Source: Porticoccaceae bacterium UBA1989 (GTDB lineage: Bacteria > Pseudomonadota > Gammaproteobacteria > Pseudomonadales > Porticoccaceae). Taken from it: a stretch of DNA of 18,440 bases. The notes below the pieces were generated by a model that was not told the DNA's origin, made no database searches, and saw only the letters and a program-made list of their open reading frames with translations. Every line of letters begins with the position of its first letter. Position 1 is the stretch's first letter. This document shows positions 7,346 through 13,740 of this stretch, one piece after another. The position numbers and the translations under genes are program-made. The stretch lies in NCBI GenBank assembly GCA_002335945.1, contig DDDD01000028.1:20944-39383 (forward strand), read 5' to 3'.

Positions 7346-7623
7346 GCATGTCCGTTTTGTGGGTACTTATTTAAGGCGGCTATCATAGCCTCAGTGGCAT
7401 TTGTTTTAAATGGCTATTTGCCTATAACAGACTCAAAAATTGGAATAACCAATAGGGTTGAAAGCGAGACAGCACGTCTATAGATTGATAGAATGCCCGG
7501 CTTTTAGACAGAACGATAAGTACGCTATTAACTCGGTACTCAAATAGGCCTTTTAATAGGTAAGTTAATAGACAGTTTACTAGACAGATGACCAGACACT
7601 TAATTAAAAAAAGGGCTGTAATA
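7346..7623. promoter_or_regulatory. Divergent intergenic region between cysI and the 38-residue ORF
   Basis: This 278-bp non-coding stretch must hold the promoter for cysI (minus) and probably one for the small ORF and nadA (plus). A possible plus-strand promoter is ttgaaa (7458-7463) with tataga (7479-7484), but the 15-bp spacer is short. I could not place a CysB site. The downstream part contains a 12-bp array (7569-7604). Confidence 0.35.
7569..7604. repeat. Three-unit degenerate 12-bp tandem repeat
   Basis: Units tagacagtttac (7569-7580), tagacagatgac (7581-7592) and cagacacttaat (7593-7604) share the core agaca at a 12-bp spacing. The array ends about 20 bases before the small ORF start. 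The third unit is weak. Confidence 0.5.
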
Positions 7624-7740
7624 ATGGGCAAAAAAGTAGAAATAAATACCGATGGCGATTCAACCGCAGATGCAATTGCAGTGGTTGCCGTACTGGCTGT
7701 GATTTTGGTCGCTGTTGTTAACTGGTTGTCGACGTTTTAA
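7624..7740 (+). CDS. Small single-span membrane protein, 38 residues, unknown function
   Basis: An ATG at 7624 follows an AAAGGG about ten bases upstream and opens a 38-codon frame ending in TAA. The product begins MGKKVEINTDGDSTADA, a polar N-terminus, followed by an uninterrupted hydrophobic stretch (about 17-32, rich in Ala, Val, Ile, Leu) and ends NWLSTF. That is the form of a small single-span inner-membrane protein. It lies on the same strand as nadA and 81 bp before it, so the two may share a transcript. I recognise no family. Support comes from the ribosome binding site, the clean membrane-protein composition and the lack of a competing gene. Conservation of the frame in relatives would settle it. 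Confidence 0.6.
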   Translation: MGKKVEINTDGDSTADAIAVVAVLAVILVAVVNWLSTF

Positions 7741-7776
7741 CCTTGCTTTCACCTTGGCTGTAACCTTGCTGTAACC
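7740..7776. repeat. Three-unit 11-12-bp tandem repeat after the small ORF
   Basis: Units accttgctttc (7740-7750), accttggctgta (7751-7762) and accttgctgta (7763-7773) are followed by acc. The first base is the last base of the small ORF's TAA stop, so the array starts exactly at the gene end. Confidence 0.7.
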
Positions 7777-7805
7777 GAGCCGTAAAATGAGCCGTAAAAT
7801 GAGCC
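7777..7805. repeat. 12-bp tandem duplication just before nadA
   Basis: gagccgtaaaat occurs twice without a gap (7777-7788 and 7789-7800), followed by a partial third copy, gagcc. It sits directly upstream of the nadA start, where a ribosome binding site would be expected, and no good one is visible. Confidence 0.85.
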
Positions 7806-7821
7806 CCGAGAATTACGCACT

Positions 7822-8886
7822 ATGTCTGACTCCCAGAAGCACATTCAGGTGGTAGAAAACCAAAGCCAGCGTGAGGTGGTTGAACGCTACCTCAATCAGG
7901 TTCCCCTTGAATCTGCAATAAGTGCCGAGCGGACTGCCGATCTTCAGGCCCTGATAAAGGCTGAGTTGGTGGCCAAAAATGCGGTGATTATTGCCCATTA
8001 TTACACCAATTCCCTGATACAGGCGCTGGCTGAAGAGACCGGTGGTACTGTGTCCGACAGTCTGGAAATGGCGCGCTTCGGCAATAACCATCCAGCTCAG
8101 ACCCTCGTAGTGGCGGGCGTCAAGTTTATGGGTGAGACAGCTAAAATTCTAACCCCTGAAAAACGCGTGCTAATGCCTACTCTAGAGGCAACCTGTTCCT
8201 TGGATATAGGCTGCCCTGCAGATGAGTTTGCGGCATTCTGTGATCAGCATCCAGATCGCACCGTGGTGGTTTATGCCAACACTTCGGCCGCGGTTAAAGC
8301 CCGAGCAGACTGGGTTGTAACCTCAAGTATTGCTCTAGAGGTTGTGGATTACCTCGATAGCTTAGGCGAGAAAATACTCTGGGCACCGGATAAGTATCTG
8401 GGTGCCTATGTACAGAAGAACACCGGCGCCGATATGTTGATGTGGGATGGCAGCTGTATTGTTCACGAAGAATTTAAAGCCAAGGGTATTCTAGATCTGA
8501 AGAAGGTCTACCCCCAGGCCGCTGTGTTGGTTCATCCCGAGTCCCCTGAATCAGTGGTCGACATTGCAGACTGTGTGGGTTCAACCTCACAGTTGATTGC
8601 CGCCGCGGCCAATCTGCCTCAGCAGCAGTTAATAGTGGCGACCGATCAGGGCATCTTTTACAAAATGCAGCAGGCAGTGCCCGATAAGCAACTACTGATT
8701 GCGCCCACAGGCGGTAATGGTGCGACCTGTCGCAGCTGTGCAAACTGTCCTTGGATGGGTATGAATAGTTTGGAGAACCTACTGTCCTGTCTGCAAGAGG
8801 GCAGTAATGAGGTTTTTGTTGATCAGTCGATTGGCGAACAGGCTATGGTAAGCCTCGGCCGCATGATGAACTTTAAATCTGCTTAA
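7822..8886 (+). CDS. nadA: Quinolinate synthase
   Basis: This 354-residue cytoplasmic enzyme condenses iminoaspartate with dihydroxyacetone phosphate to quinolinate in de novo NAD synthesis, using an oxygen-sensitive [4Fe-4S] cluster. The three cluster cysteines expected from E. coli NadA are visible: Cys125 in EATCSLDIGCP, Cys212 in DGSCIVHEEF and Cys309 at the end of CRSCANCPWMGMNSL. The substrate region IIAHYYTN (about 56-63) and KFMGETAKIL (about 101-110) are also present. Length is typical of the long proteobacterial form. The ATG at 7822 gives the expected N-terminus but has only a weak ribosome binding site; a 12-bp duplication lies immediately upstream. nadB and nadC are not in the window. 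A strong hairpin follows the stop codon. Confidence 0.96.
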   Translation: MSDSQKHIQVVENQSQREVVERYLNQVPLESAISAERTADLQALIKAELVAKNAVIIAHYYTNSLIQALAEETGGTVSDSLEMARFGNNHPAQTLVVAGVKFMGETAKILTPEKRVLMPTLEATCSLDIGCPADEFAAFCDQHPDRTVVVYANTSAAVKARADWVVTSSIALEVVDYLDSLGEKILWAPDKYLGAYVQKNTGADMLMWDGSCIVHEEFKAKGILDLKKVYPQAAVLVHPESPESVVDIADCVGSTSQLIAAAANLPQQQLIVATDQGIFYKMQQAVPDKQLLIAPTGGNGATCRSCANCPWMGMNSLENLLSCLQEGSNEVFVDQSIGEQAMVSLGRMMNFKSA

Positions 8887-8930
8887 GAATAGGAGCCTAA
8901 CCATTCGCTGTTAGTGGTTAGGCCCTATTC
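8887..8930. terminator. Long hairpin between convergent nadA and the S74 gene
   Basis: Directly after the nadA stop, gaatagg-a-gcctaacca (8887-8903) pairs with tggttaggc-c-ctattc (8915-8930). The stem is about 16 bp with one irregularity and an 11-base loop. It lies between two convergent genes and could serve both as a terminator, though only atatttct follows on the plus strand. The remaining gap (8931-8983) shows nothing. Confidence 0.65.
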
Positions 8931-8983
8931 ATATTTCTAAACGCTTATGTCTAATCTGACGTCAGGCCGCGTCGAAAAAGTAC

Positions 8984-10552
8984 CTAGTAGTTACTGCTGA
9001 GGTTAGTAGGGACTCCTGCACTGTCACGCCTGTTATTAATCGATGCAATCTGCCCAGCCTGACGCCTAATTTGGTTACGAACAGCGAGTAGCTCTGCTCT
9101 AAATATCTCATTTTGCTTGCGTAACAGGCTAACCGTAAGAAGCTGCTGTTCAGCATTTTTATGCTCTTGCTGCAGGGCAGCTAATAGCAGGGGAGTCAGT
9201 AAATGATAGTAAACAGTCACGGCCTTGCCATTTTCATCATACTGCACCAGGTCGGGGAAAATGGTAGCCACTTCCTCGGCAATCAAACCGTATTGTAGGG
9301 GATGCTCACCCTGATCGTCGGCTGCTTTATAGCGGAAGCTCACTGGGCGTAAATCGAGAATATTCTTATTGGCGATATCCACAGGGCGAATGTCTTTTTT
9401 AAAACGTTTTGAGGAAGACATGATGCCTAGCTGACCGTTGCTACTGACATAGACAGCGGCGCCTGTGACTCCTCTGCCAGAGATGCCGGCGATAAAGGTT
9501 CTGTTTTGGCCTGTGGTTACGCCAGTTGATGAGCTGCCCTTGGTGCCAATACGGATGGTGTTGTTATCTGCGGTGACACCGGCGTTGGCAATAGACAGGT
9601 TGTAACTGCCACTAGTGGCATTGAAGCCGGCCTGATAACCAAGGGCGGTATTAAAGTCGCCACTGGCCAGTAGGTAGGAAGCCTGATGCCCGATAGCCAC
9701 ATTATTACTGCCCATGCTCTTATTTAGGGCGTAGTAACCACCGGCAACATTGTCACTGCCCGCCGTATTGTTATACAGGGTAGATTCACCCCAGGCAGTA
9801 TTGTGATTGCCGGAAAGATTGTTATTCAGAGAATCCTCACCGATACCCGTGTTGTGGGCGCCGATGGTATTGCTGGTGAGCACAGATTCACCGATGGCAG
9901 TATTTTGCCAGCCCGTCGTGTTGTCGCTAAGGGCCTGGTAGCCTAGAGCGGTGTTTGAGGTGCCGCCCTTAGTGTAGGTAGCGGTAGGGCCCGTATTATT
10001 TTTCAGGGCATTAAAGCCAACGGCAGTATTAAAGGTTCCAGTGGTGTTGCTGTACAGGGCTAAAACACCGGTGGCGGTATTGTGATACCCCGTGGTATTG
10101 GCAAACATCGCCTGCATACCCGTGGCGGTGTTTTCGTAGCCGGTGGTATTGGTGTACAGAGACTGGGTCCCAGTCGCCGTATTATTTTCGCCGGTTTTAC
10201 TGTTACCCAGCGCTAAAAATCCTGTCGCCGTATTGTTATTACCCGTGGTGTTATTGAGCAGAGCCTCGCCACCGGTTGCCGTGTTTCGCGAGCCTGTGGT
10301 GTTGTACTGCATGGTGAGATTGCCCACTGCGGAGTTCCAGCCACCGGTTGTATTGTGCTGCATGGCCAAATAGCCATTGACGGTATTTGAGGCGCCACTG
10401 GTATTGGAGCTGAAGGCTTTACAGCCAGTTATGGTGTTTTCAGGTGAACCTGAGTTGGTGGTGATACAGGTTGCCTGAGTAGTTGCAGAAAAAGTGAGTA
10501 GTAGGCACAGCACAGGCAGCGTTCTGCCAGTGTGAGAAGTTATAGTATTCAT
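8984..10552 (-). CDS. Exported 17-residue-repeat protein with C-terminal S74 intramolecular chaperone domain
   Basis: This 522-residue protein has four parts. A Sec signal peptide covers about 1-27 (cleavage likely after TQA). Seventeen repeats of about 17 residues, consensus NTAxGxxALxxNTTGxx, run from 39 to 330. A short linker leads to a Peptidase_S74 domain (about 379-445) with SSKRFKKDIRPV, FRYKAADD and GLIAEEVATIFPDLV. A predicted coiled coil follows (about 445-505). S74 domains drive trimerisation of phage tailspikes and then cut themselves off; the Ser-Lys dyad would be Ser380 and Lys385, in SSKRFK rather than the phage-like SDxRxK. The repeats resemble the stacked head repeats of trimeric adhesins. 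There is no membrane anchor, lipobox or sorting motif. Cys29 and Cys44 may form a disulfide. The ATG at 10552 has AGGAT about nine bases upstream. No phage genes adjoin it. A surface or secreted trimeric fibre is the inferred role. Confidence 0.8.
   Translation of the reverse strand: MNTITSHTGRTLPVLCLLLTFSATTQATCITTNSGSPENTITGCKAFSSNTSGASNTVNGYLAMQHNTTGGWNSAVGNLTMQYNTTGSRNTATGGEALLNNTTGNNNTATGFLALGNSKTGENNTATGTQSLYTNTTGYENTATGMQAMFANTTGYHNTATGVLALYSNTTGTFNTAVGFNALKNNTGPTATYTKGGTSNTALGYQALSDNTTGWQNTAIGESVLTSNTIGAHNTGIGEDSLNNNLSGNHNTAWGESTLYNNTAGSDNVAGGYYALNKSMGSNNVAIGHQASYLLASGDFNTALGYQAGFNATSGSYNLSIANAGVTADNNTIRIGTKGSSSTGVTTGQNRTFIAGISGRGVTGAAVYVSSNGQLGIMSSSKRFKKDIRPVDIANKNILDLRPVSFRYKAADDQGEHPLQYGLIAEEVATIFPDLVQYDENGKAVTVYYHLLTPLLLAALQQEHKNAEQQLLTVSLLRKQNEIFRAELLAVRNQIRRQAGQIASINNRRDSAGVPTNLSSNY
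9563..10438 (-). repeat. In-gene array of seventeen ~51-bp units (17-residue protein repeats)
   Basis: Protein units start at residues 39, 56, 73, 90, 107, 124, 141, 158, 175, 200, 217, 234, 251, 268, 284, 301 and 318. Most are exactly 17 residues. The ninth carries an 8-residue insert (GPTATYTKGG region), the fourteenth has 16 residues and the last is shortened. The units at residues 90-174, which start NTATG, are the most alike and suggest recent duplication. Confidence 0.88.
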
Positions 10553-10882
10553 GATGTGATCCTGAGCATTGTGCCCAAAGAACGGGGTTTGGGCCTATTA
10601 GGGTTTGATCAGAAAAGGATTGGAGCGACTGAAATGATTGGTCAGAGGGGCGCTGTTAATCTGTGGGTTAGCGAGTAGGGCCGATCTGGATGCAACAGTC
10701 TCACAGTGAGAAAGATGTCGCGAGCTATATGTGATGAATGTACGGCTTGGGATGGCAGGTATCTCATGGATTTTCATGAATATGTGAAGTGGCCCTCTAT
10801 TAGGGGCCGCTGAAGGCTCCTTGTTAGGTGACGCTGAAGGCTCTTTTGTTAGGAGCAGCTGAGGCTTTTGATAGAGTGGGCG
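10553..10882. other. 330-bp gap between the S74 gene and the M48 gene
   Basis: The gap should hold the S74 gene's own promoter on the minus strand, but I see no clear -35/-10 pair. It contains a perfect short inverted repeat, tctcac-a-gtgaga (10699-10711), that could bind a regulator, and the three-unit array at 10802-10869. No open frame with a ribosome binding site was found. Confidence 0.4.
10802..10869. repeat. Three-unit 19-25-bp imperfect tandem repeat after the M48 gene
   Basis: Units at 10802-10825, 10826-10850 and 10851-10869 each start agg and share the core gctgaaggct (gctgaggct in the third) followed by a T-rich end. The array begins 13 bases beyond the M48 stop on the minus strand. 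Confidence 0.7.
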
Positions 10883-12361
10883 TTAAAGCTTTTCCAGTCG
10901 GTCTTCCATTGCGGCGATGTCCTTTAATCGCTGGCGAATAATCGCCGAGCGTTTGAAGTCTGCGGCGACGAGTTTAACCGCTAGGCTAAGCTGGTCTCGG
11001 GCTCTGTCAAAGGCGCCGACGAGAATAAAGTATTCGGCGCGGGCCTGATGAACGCCAGATATATTCCCTGCCAGACCACGGACCTCTGCCAATCGATACC
11101 AAATCATAGGGTCCTCAGGGCGCATTCTCGATAACGCAGTGAGAACTTCACCGGCATCTTCATAGCGATGATCTTGCCAGAGCGCCTCGGACCTAAGAGT
11201 GGTGAGAGGGTAGTTGTTGGGGTTGATACTCAGCAGCTTATCGAGCTTGCTTAGAGCACCGTCATAGTTGCCGCGGGCGATGTCTAGTTCTATATCTGAA
11301 TGGCGAAAGGTCAGCAGGTAGGGGTTGGCTGCAATAAGGTTGCTCAATATCTCGCCGGCCTCTTCATGATCACCTAATTTAAGATAGGCCAGCGCCAAGC
11401 CATACCGAGCCGCATCCGGATTCTGTGCATTGCTATCCAGCTTGGCCTGAAAACGTTTAATCGAATCGTTGGGATCTTTTTCCATCGCCACAATAGCGCG
11501 GGCCTGCATCAGGAAATACTCTGGGTTGCGCACATAGTGACGCATGGTATGCGCCATGGCTCTGCCACGAGCATCGGAAATACGCTTTTCAGTGACAGGG
11601 TGAGACCTTAGGAACTCAGGGAGTCGACTGCCGGCGAAGCGCGTGGCCTTGAGCATGGTTTCAAACATTCCGGCGACCGCGGCGGGGTCTCGAGTGGCAC
11701 GCTCCATGGTCTGCATACCCAGACGGTCAGCTTCCTGCTCATTGGATCGACTGAAGCGCAGCTGCCCCTGCATAGACATTGCCTGAGTAGAGGTAATAGC
11801 TGCCATACCTGCATCGCCTCCCACGGTGGCAGCGATGACTAAACTTGCGAGCAGCCCCGCCATACTGATCATGGAGGAGGCGCGCTGTGCCTCGACACCA
11901 CGGGCAAAGTGTCGCTGGCTGAGGTGAGCCAATTCATGGGCGAGCACCGAGGCCATCTGATCTTCATTTTCGGCATAGGCAAACACGCCGGTATGAAAGC
12001 CCACTACGCCACCGGGAACGGCAAAGGCATTCATTGAGGCATTCTTAACAATCACCAGTTCGAGTCTAGGGTCTTCAAGGTCACTGTAGGTGGCCAGGTT
12101 ATAAAGTAGTTGCTCAAGGTACTGTTGCATCAGGGGGTCGTCATAGGTACGGACGCGACTGCGAAAGCTTTTTAGCCAGAGTCTACCCAGCTCATATTCT
12201 TGCTGTTTGGATATAACCCCAGAGGCACTGTCACCGAGCAAAGGTAATTTGATATCGGCTGACATCGAGGGGGTGCTGGGTAACAGGCCTAAAAGACCAG
12301 TAACAACAAGAGTCGAAAAGAGGCGCAGGCCAGACCGTTTTAGGCGTATTGAGACATTCAA
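10883..12361 (-). CDS. BepA-like periplasmic M48 metalloprotease with TPR repeats
   Basis: This 492-residue protein has a signal peptide (about 1-35, cleavage likely after SMSA), an M48 zinc-protease domain (about 55-265) and C-terminal TPR repeats (about 300-470). Zinc ligands are His142, Glu143 and His146 in HELAH, and Glu210 in EQEADRLG. RSHPVTEKRI has His254, which matches the regulatory His of BepA. E. coli BepA degrades or chaperones misassembled outer-membrane proteins such as LptD, with TPRs docking to the BAM complex; the same role is inferred. The start is TTG at 12361. No in-frame ATG precedes it with support, and the next Met (33) would remove the signal peptide. An AAAGGG lies upstream, farther than usual. 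It is divergent from the AI-2E permease gene. The symbol bepA is likely but not assigned without a search. Confidence 0.9.
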   Translation of the reverse strand: MNVSIRLKRSGLRLFSTLVVTGLLGLLPSTPSMSADIKLPLLGDSASGVISKQQEYELGRLWLKSFRSRVRTYDDPLMQQYLEQLLYNLATYSDLEDPRLELVIVKNASMNAFAVPGGVVGFHTGVFAYAENEDQMASVLAHELAHLSQRHFARGVEAQRASSMISMAGLLASLVIAATVGGDAGMAAITSTQAMSMQGQLRFSRSNEQEADRLGMQTMERATRDPAAVAGMFETMLKATRFAGSRLPEFLRSHPVTEKRISDARGRAMAHTMRHYVRNPEYFLMQARAIVAMEKDPNDSIKRFQAKLDSNAQNPDAARYGLALAYLKLGDHEEAGEILSNLIAANPYLLTFRHSDIELDIARGNYDGALSKLDKLLSINPNNYPLTTLRSEALWQDHRYEDAGEVLTALSRMRPEDPMIWYRLAEVRGLAGNISGVHQARAEYFILVGAFDRARDQLSLAVKLVAADFKRSAIIRQRLKDIAAMEDRLEKL

Positions 12362-12576
12362 AATTGGTTTTAAAACCCTTTGGTAAACAAATGCTAATGT
12401 GCATAGTATTTTAGTAATAGTTCAATCCCACTTTAGCGGATAACTGAGTTTAGTACGACAGTTGAAATATGCACTAGTTTCAGGTCAGATAGCCAATATA
12501 AACGGGCCTTAGCTAGCGTTGCTTGACGCCCAAGTGGGATAGAAAGCAATAAAATTAGAGTAATACAACGAAAGGA
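12362..12576. promoter_or_regulatory. Divergent promoter region between the M48 and AI-2E permease genes
   Basis: This 215-bp gap separates two divergent genes and must hold promoters for both. A ttgaaa at 12462-12467 is a possible plus-strand -35 but lacks a good -10. A 9-bp inverted repeat (atcccactt at 12425-12433 and aagtgggat at 12532-12540) brackets the centre. The gap is too short for a tusA-like gene, which I recall at this place in pseudomonads. Confidence 0.35.
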
Positions 12577-12582
12577 ATGCAG

Positions 12583-13674
12583 ATGAAGCAGGTAGTTCAC
12601 AAGTGGCTTGAGCAGTACTTCGGCAATGAAGAGGCTGTGCTGCTGGCAGTGATTTTAGTGGCTTCACTGACTGTGATGGCGACATTGGGTACGGTTTTAG
12701 GTCCGGTGTTTACTGCCTTAATTCTGGCATTTTTACTCCAGGGGCTCGTTAGCTGGTTACAGCGTCGCGGTTTTTCTGAGGGCTGGGCTATTACCACGAC
12801 CTACTTACTTTTTGTGGCAGGGTTTATTGCCGTACTGATTATTTTGATTCCAAGCGTTGGCCGTCAAACGTCTCTGTTGTTGGCAGAGTTGCCAATTATG
12901 GTGGCTAAGCTGAGAGAGCTGGCTATCACATTGCCAGAAACCTATGGCGAATACATTACCCCCGAGCAGTTTCAGCTTATCTGGGGCAGGGTATCTGAAG
13001 AGATGGCCCATCTAGCCGAGCAAATTCTGGCCCTGTCACTGAGCAGTTTCCCCGGGCTAATGGGAATAATGATTTACTTGTTTTTAGTGCCTATGCTGGT
13101 GCTTTTTATGCTTAAGGATAAAGATCAGCTGGTCGGTGCGCTATCTAACTTGCTACCTAAAGAGCGCACTGTAATGACCGCCATCTGGTCTGAAATGGAT
13201 ATGCAGTTTGCCAACTACATTCGCGGTAAAGCCATTGAAATACTCATTATTGGCGCGGTGTCTTATGTTGCATTTTTAATACTCGGTCTTAACTACGCAG
13301 CGCTTTTAGCCTTGCTGGTAGGCCTATCTGTGTTGATCCCCTATATTGGTGCAACCGTGGTAACCATTCCTGTGCTGCTAGTCGGCTATGTGCAATGGGG
13401 GTACTCCGGTGATTTTTTCTGGTTATTTATGGTCTATGGATTTATCCAGTTTGTTGATGGCAATCTTTTGGTGCCATTACTTTTCTCTGAAGTGGTTAAT
13501 TTGCATCCGGTCGCCATTATTGTTGCGGTGCTTTTCTTTGGGGGAATCTGGGGTTTTTGGGGGGTGTTTTTTGCCATTCCTCTGGCCACCCTGGTTAAGG
13601 CGGTCTATAACGCCTGGCCGAGTAGCGGCAATCTCCAGCCCGAGGAAGTGAGTCTGGATGCGGACGTCAAGTAG
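12583..13674 (+). CDS. AI-2E family transporter (PerM/TqsA-like permease)
   Basis: This 363-residue inner-membrane protein begins MKQVVHKWLEQYF. It has two to three N-terminal hydrophobic segments, a polar helical stretch (about 100-150) and a C-terminal block of further segments ending with GGIWGFWGVFFAIPLATLVKAVYNAWP, the characteristic end of the family. The proteins are exporter-like; TqsA was linked to AI-2 export, others to Na+/H+ exchange, so the substrate is not determined. Two ATGs lie at 12577 and 12583. AAAGGA ends one base before the first but six bases before the second, so the second is the better start. It runs divergently from the M48 gene and 66 bp ahead of the M16 peptidase, which may be co-transcribed. 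Confidence 0.9.
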   Translation: MKQVVHKWLEQYFGNEEAVLLAVILVASLTVMATLGTVLGPVFTALILAFLLQGLVSWLQRRGFSEGWAITTTYLLFVAGFIAVLIILIPSVGRQTSLLLAELPIMVAKLRELAITLPETYGEYITPEQFQLIWGRVSEEMAHLAEQILALSLSSFPGLMGIMIYLFLVPMLVLFMLKDKDQLVGALSNLLPKERTVMTAIWSEMDMQFANYIRGKAIEILIIGAVSYVAFLILGLNYAALLALLVGLSVLIPYIGATVVTIPVLLVGYVQWGYSGDFFWLFMVYGFIQFVDGNLLVPLLFSEVVNLHPVAIIVAVLFFGGIWGFWGVFFAIPLATLVKAVYNAWPSSGNLQPEEVSLDADVK

Positions 13675-13740
13675 GCTAATTGGCTTTGTATCGAAACACC
13701 TGAGCGCCATAAATCACTACAGCATAAAAGGGACACAGGA

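Noticed and set aside
7422..7631. Minus-strand 69-residue open frame in the cysI upstream gap
   Set aside because: It overlaps the start of the better supported 38-residue ORF and the 12-bp array, has no ribosome binding site, and its composition is that of translated AT-rich spacer.
10143..10373. Plus-strand 76-residue Val/Leu/Pro-rich open frame
   Set aside because: It is the antisense reading of the 51-bp repeats of the S74 gene, so its periodic hydrophobic pattern is a by-product.
9563..10438. CRISPR array, suggested by a regular ~51-bp period
   Set aside because: The period is the codon image of a 17-residue protein repeat in one long frame; there is no alternation of identical repeats with unique spacers.
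8984..10552. Prophage tail fibre gene
   Set aside because: No other phage genes are nearby, and the protein starts with a Sec signal peptide, which tailspikes lack.
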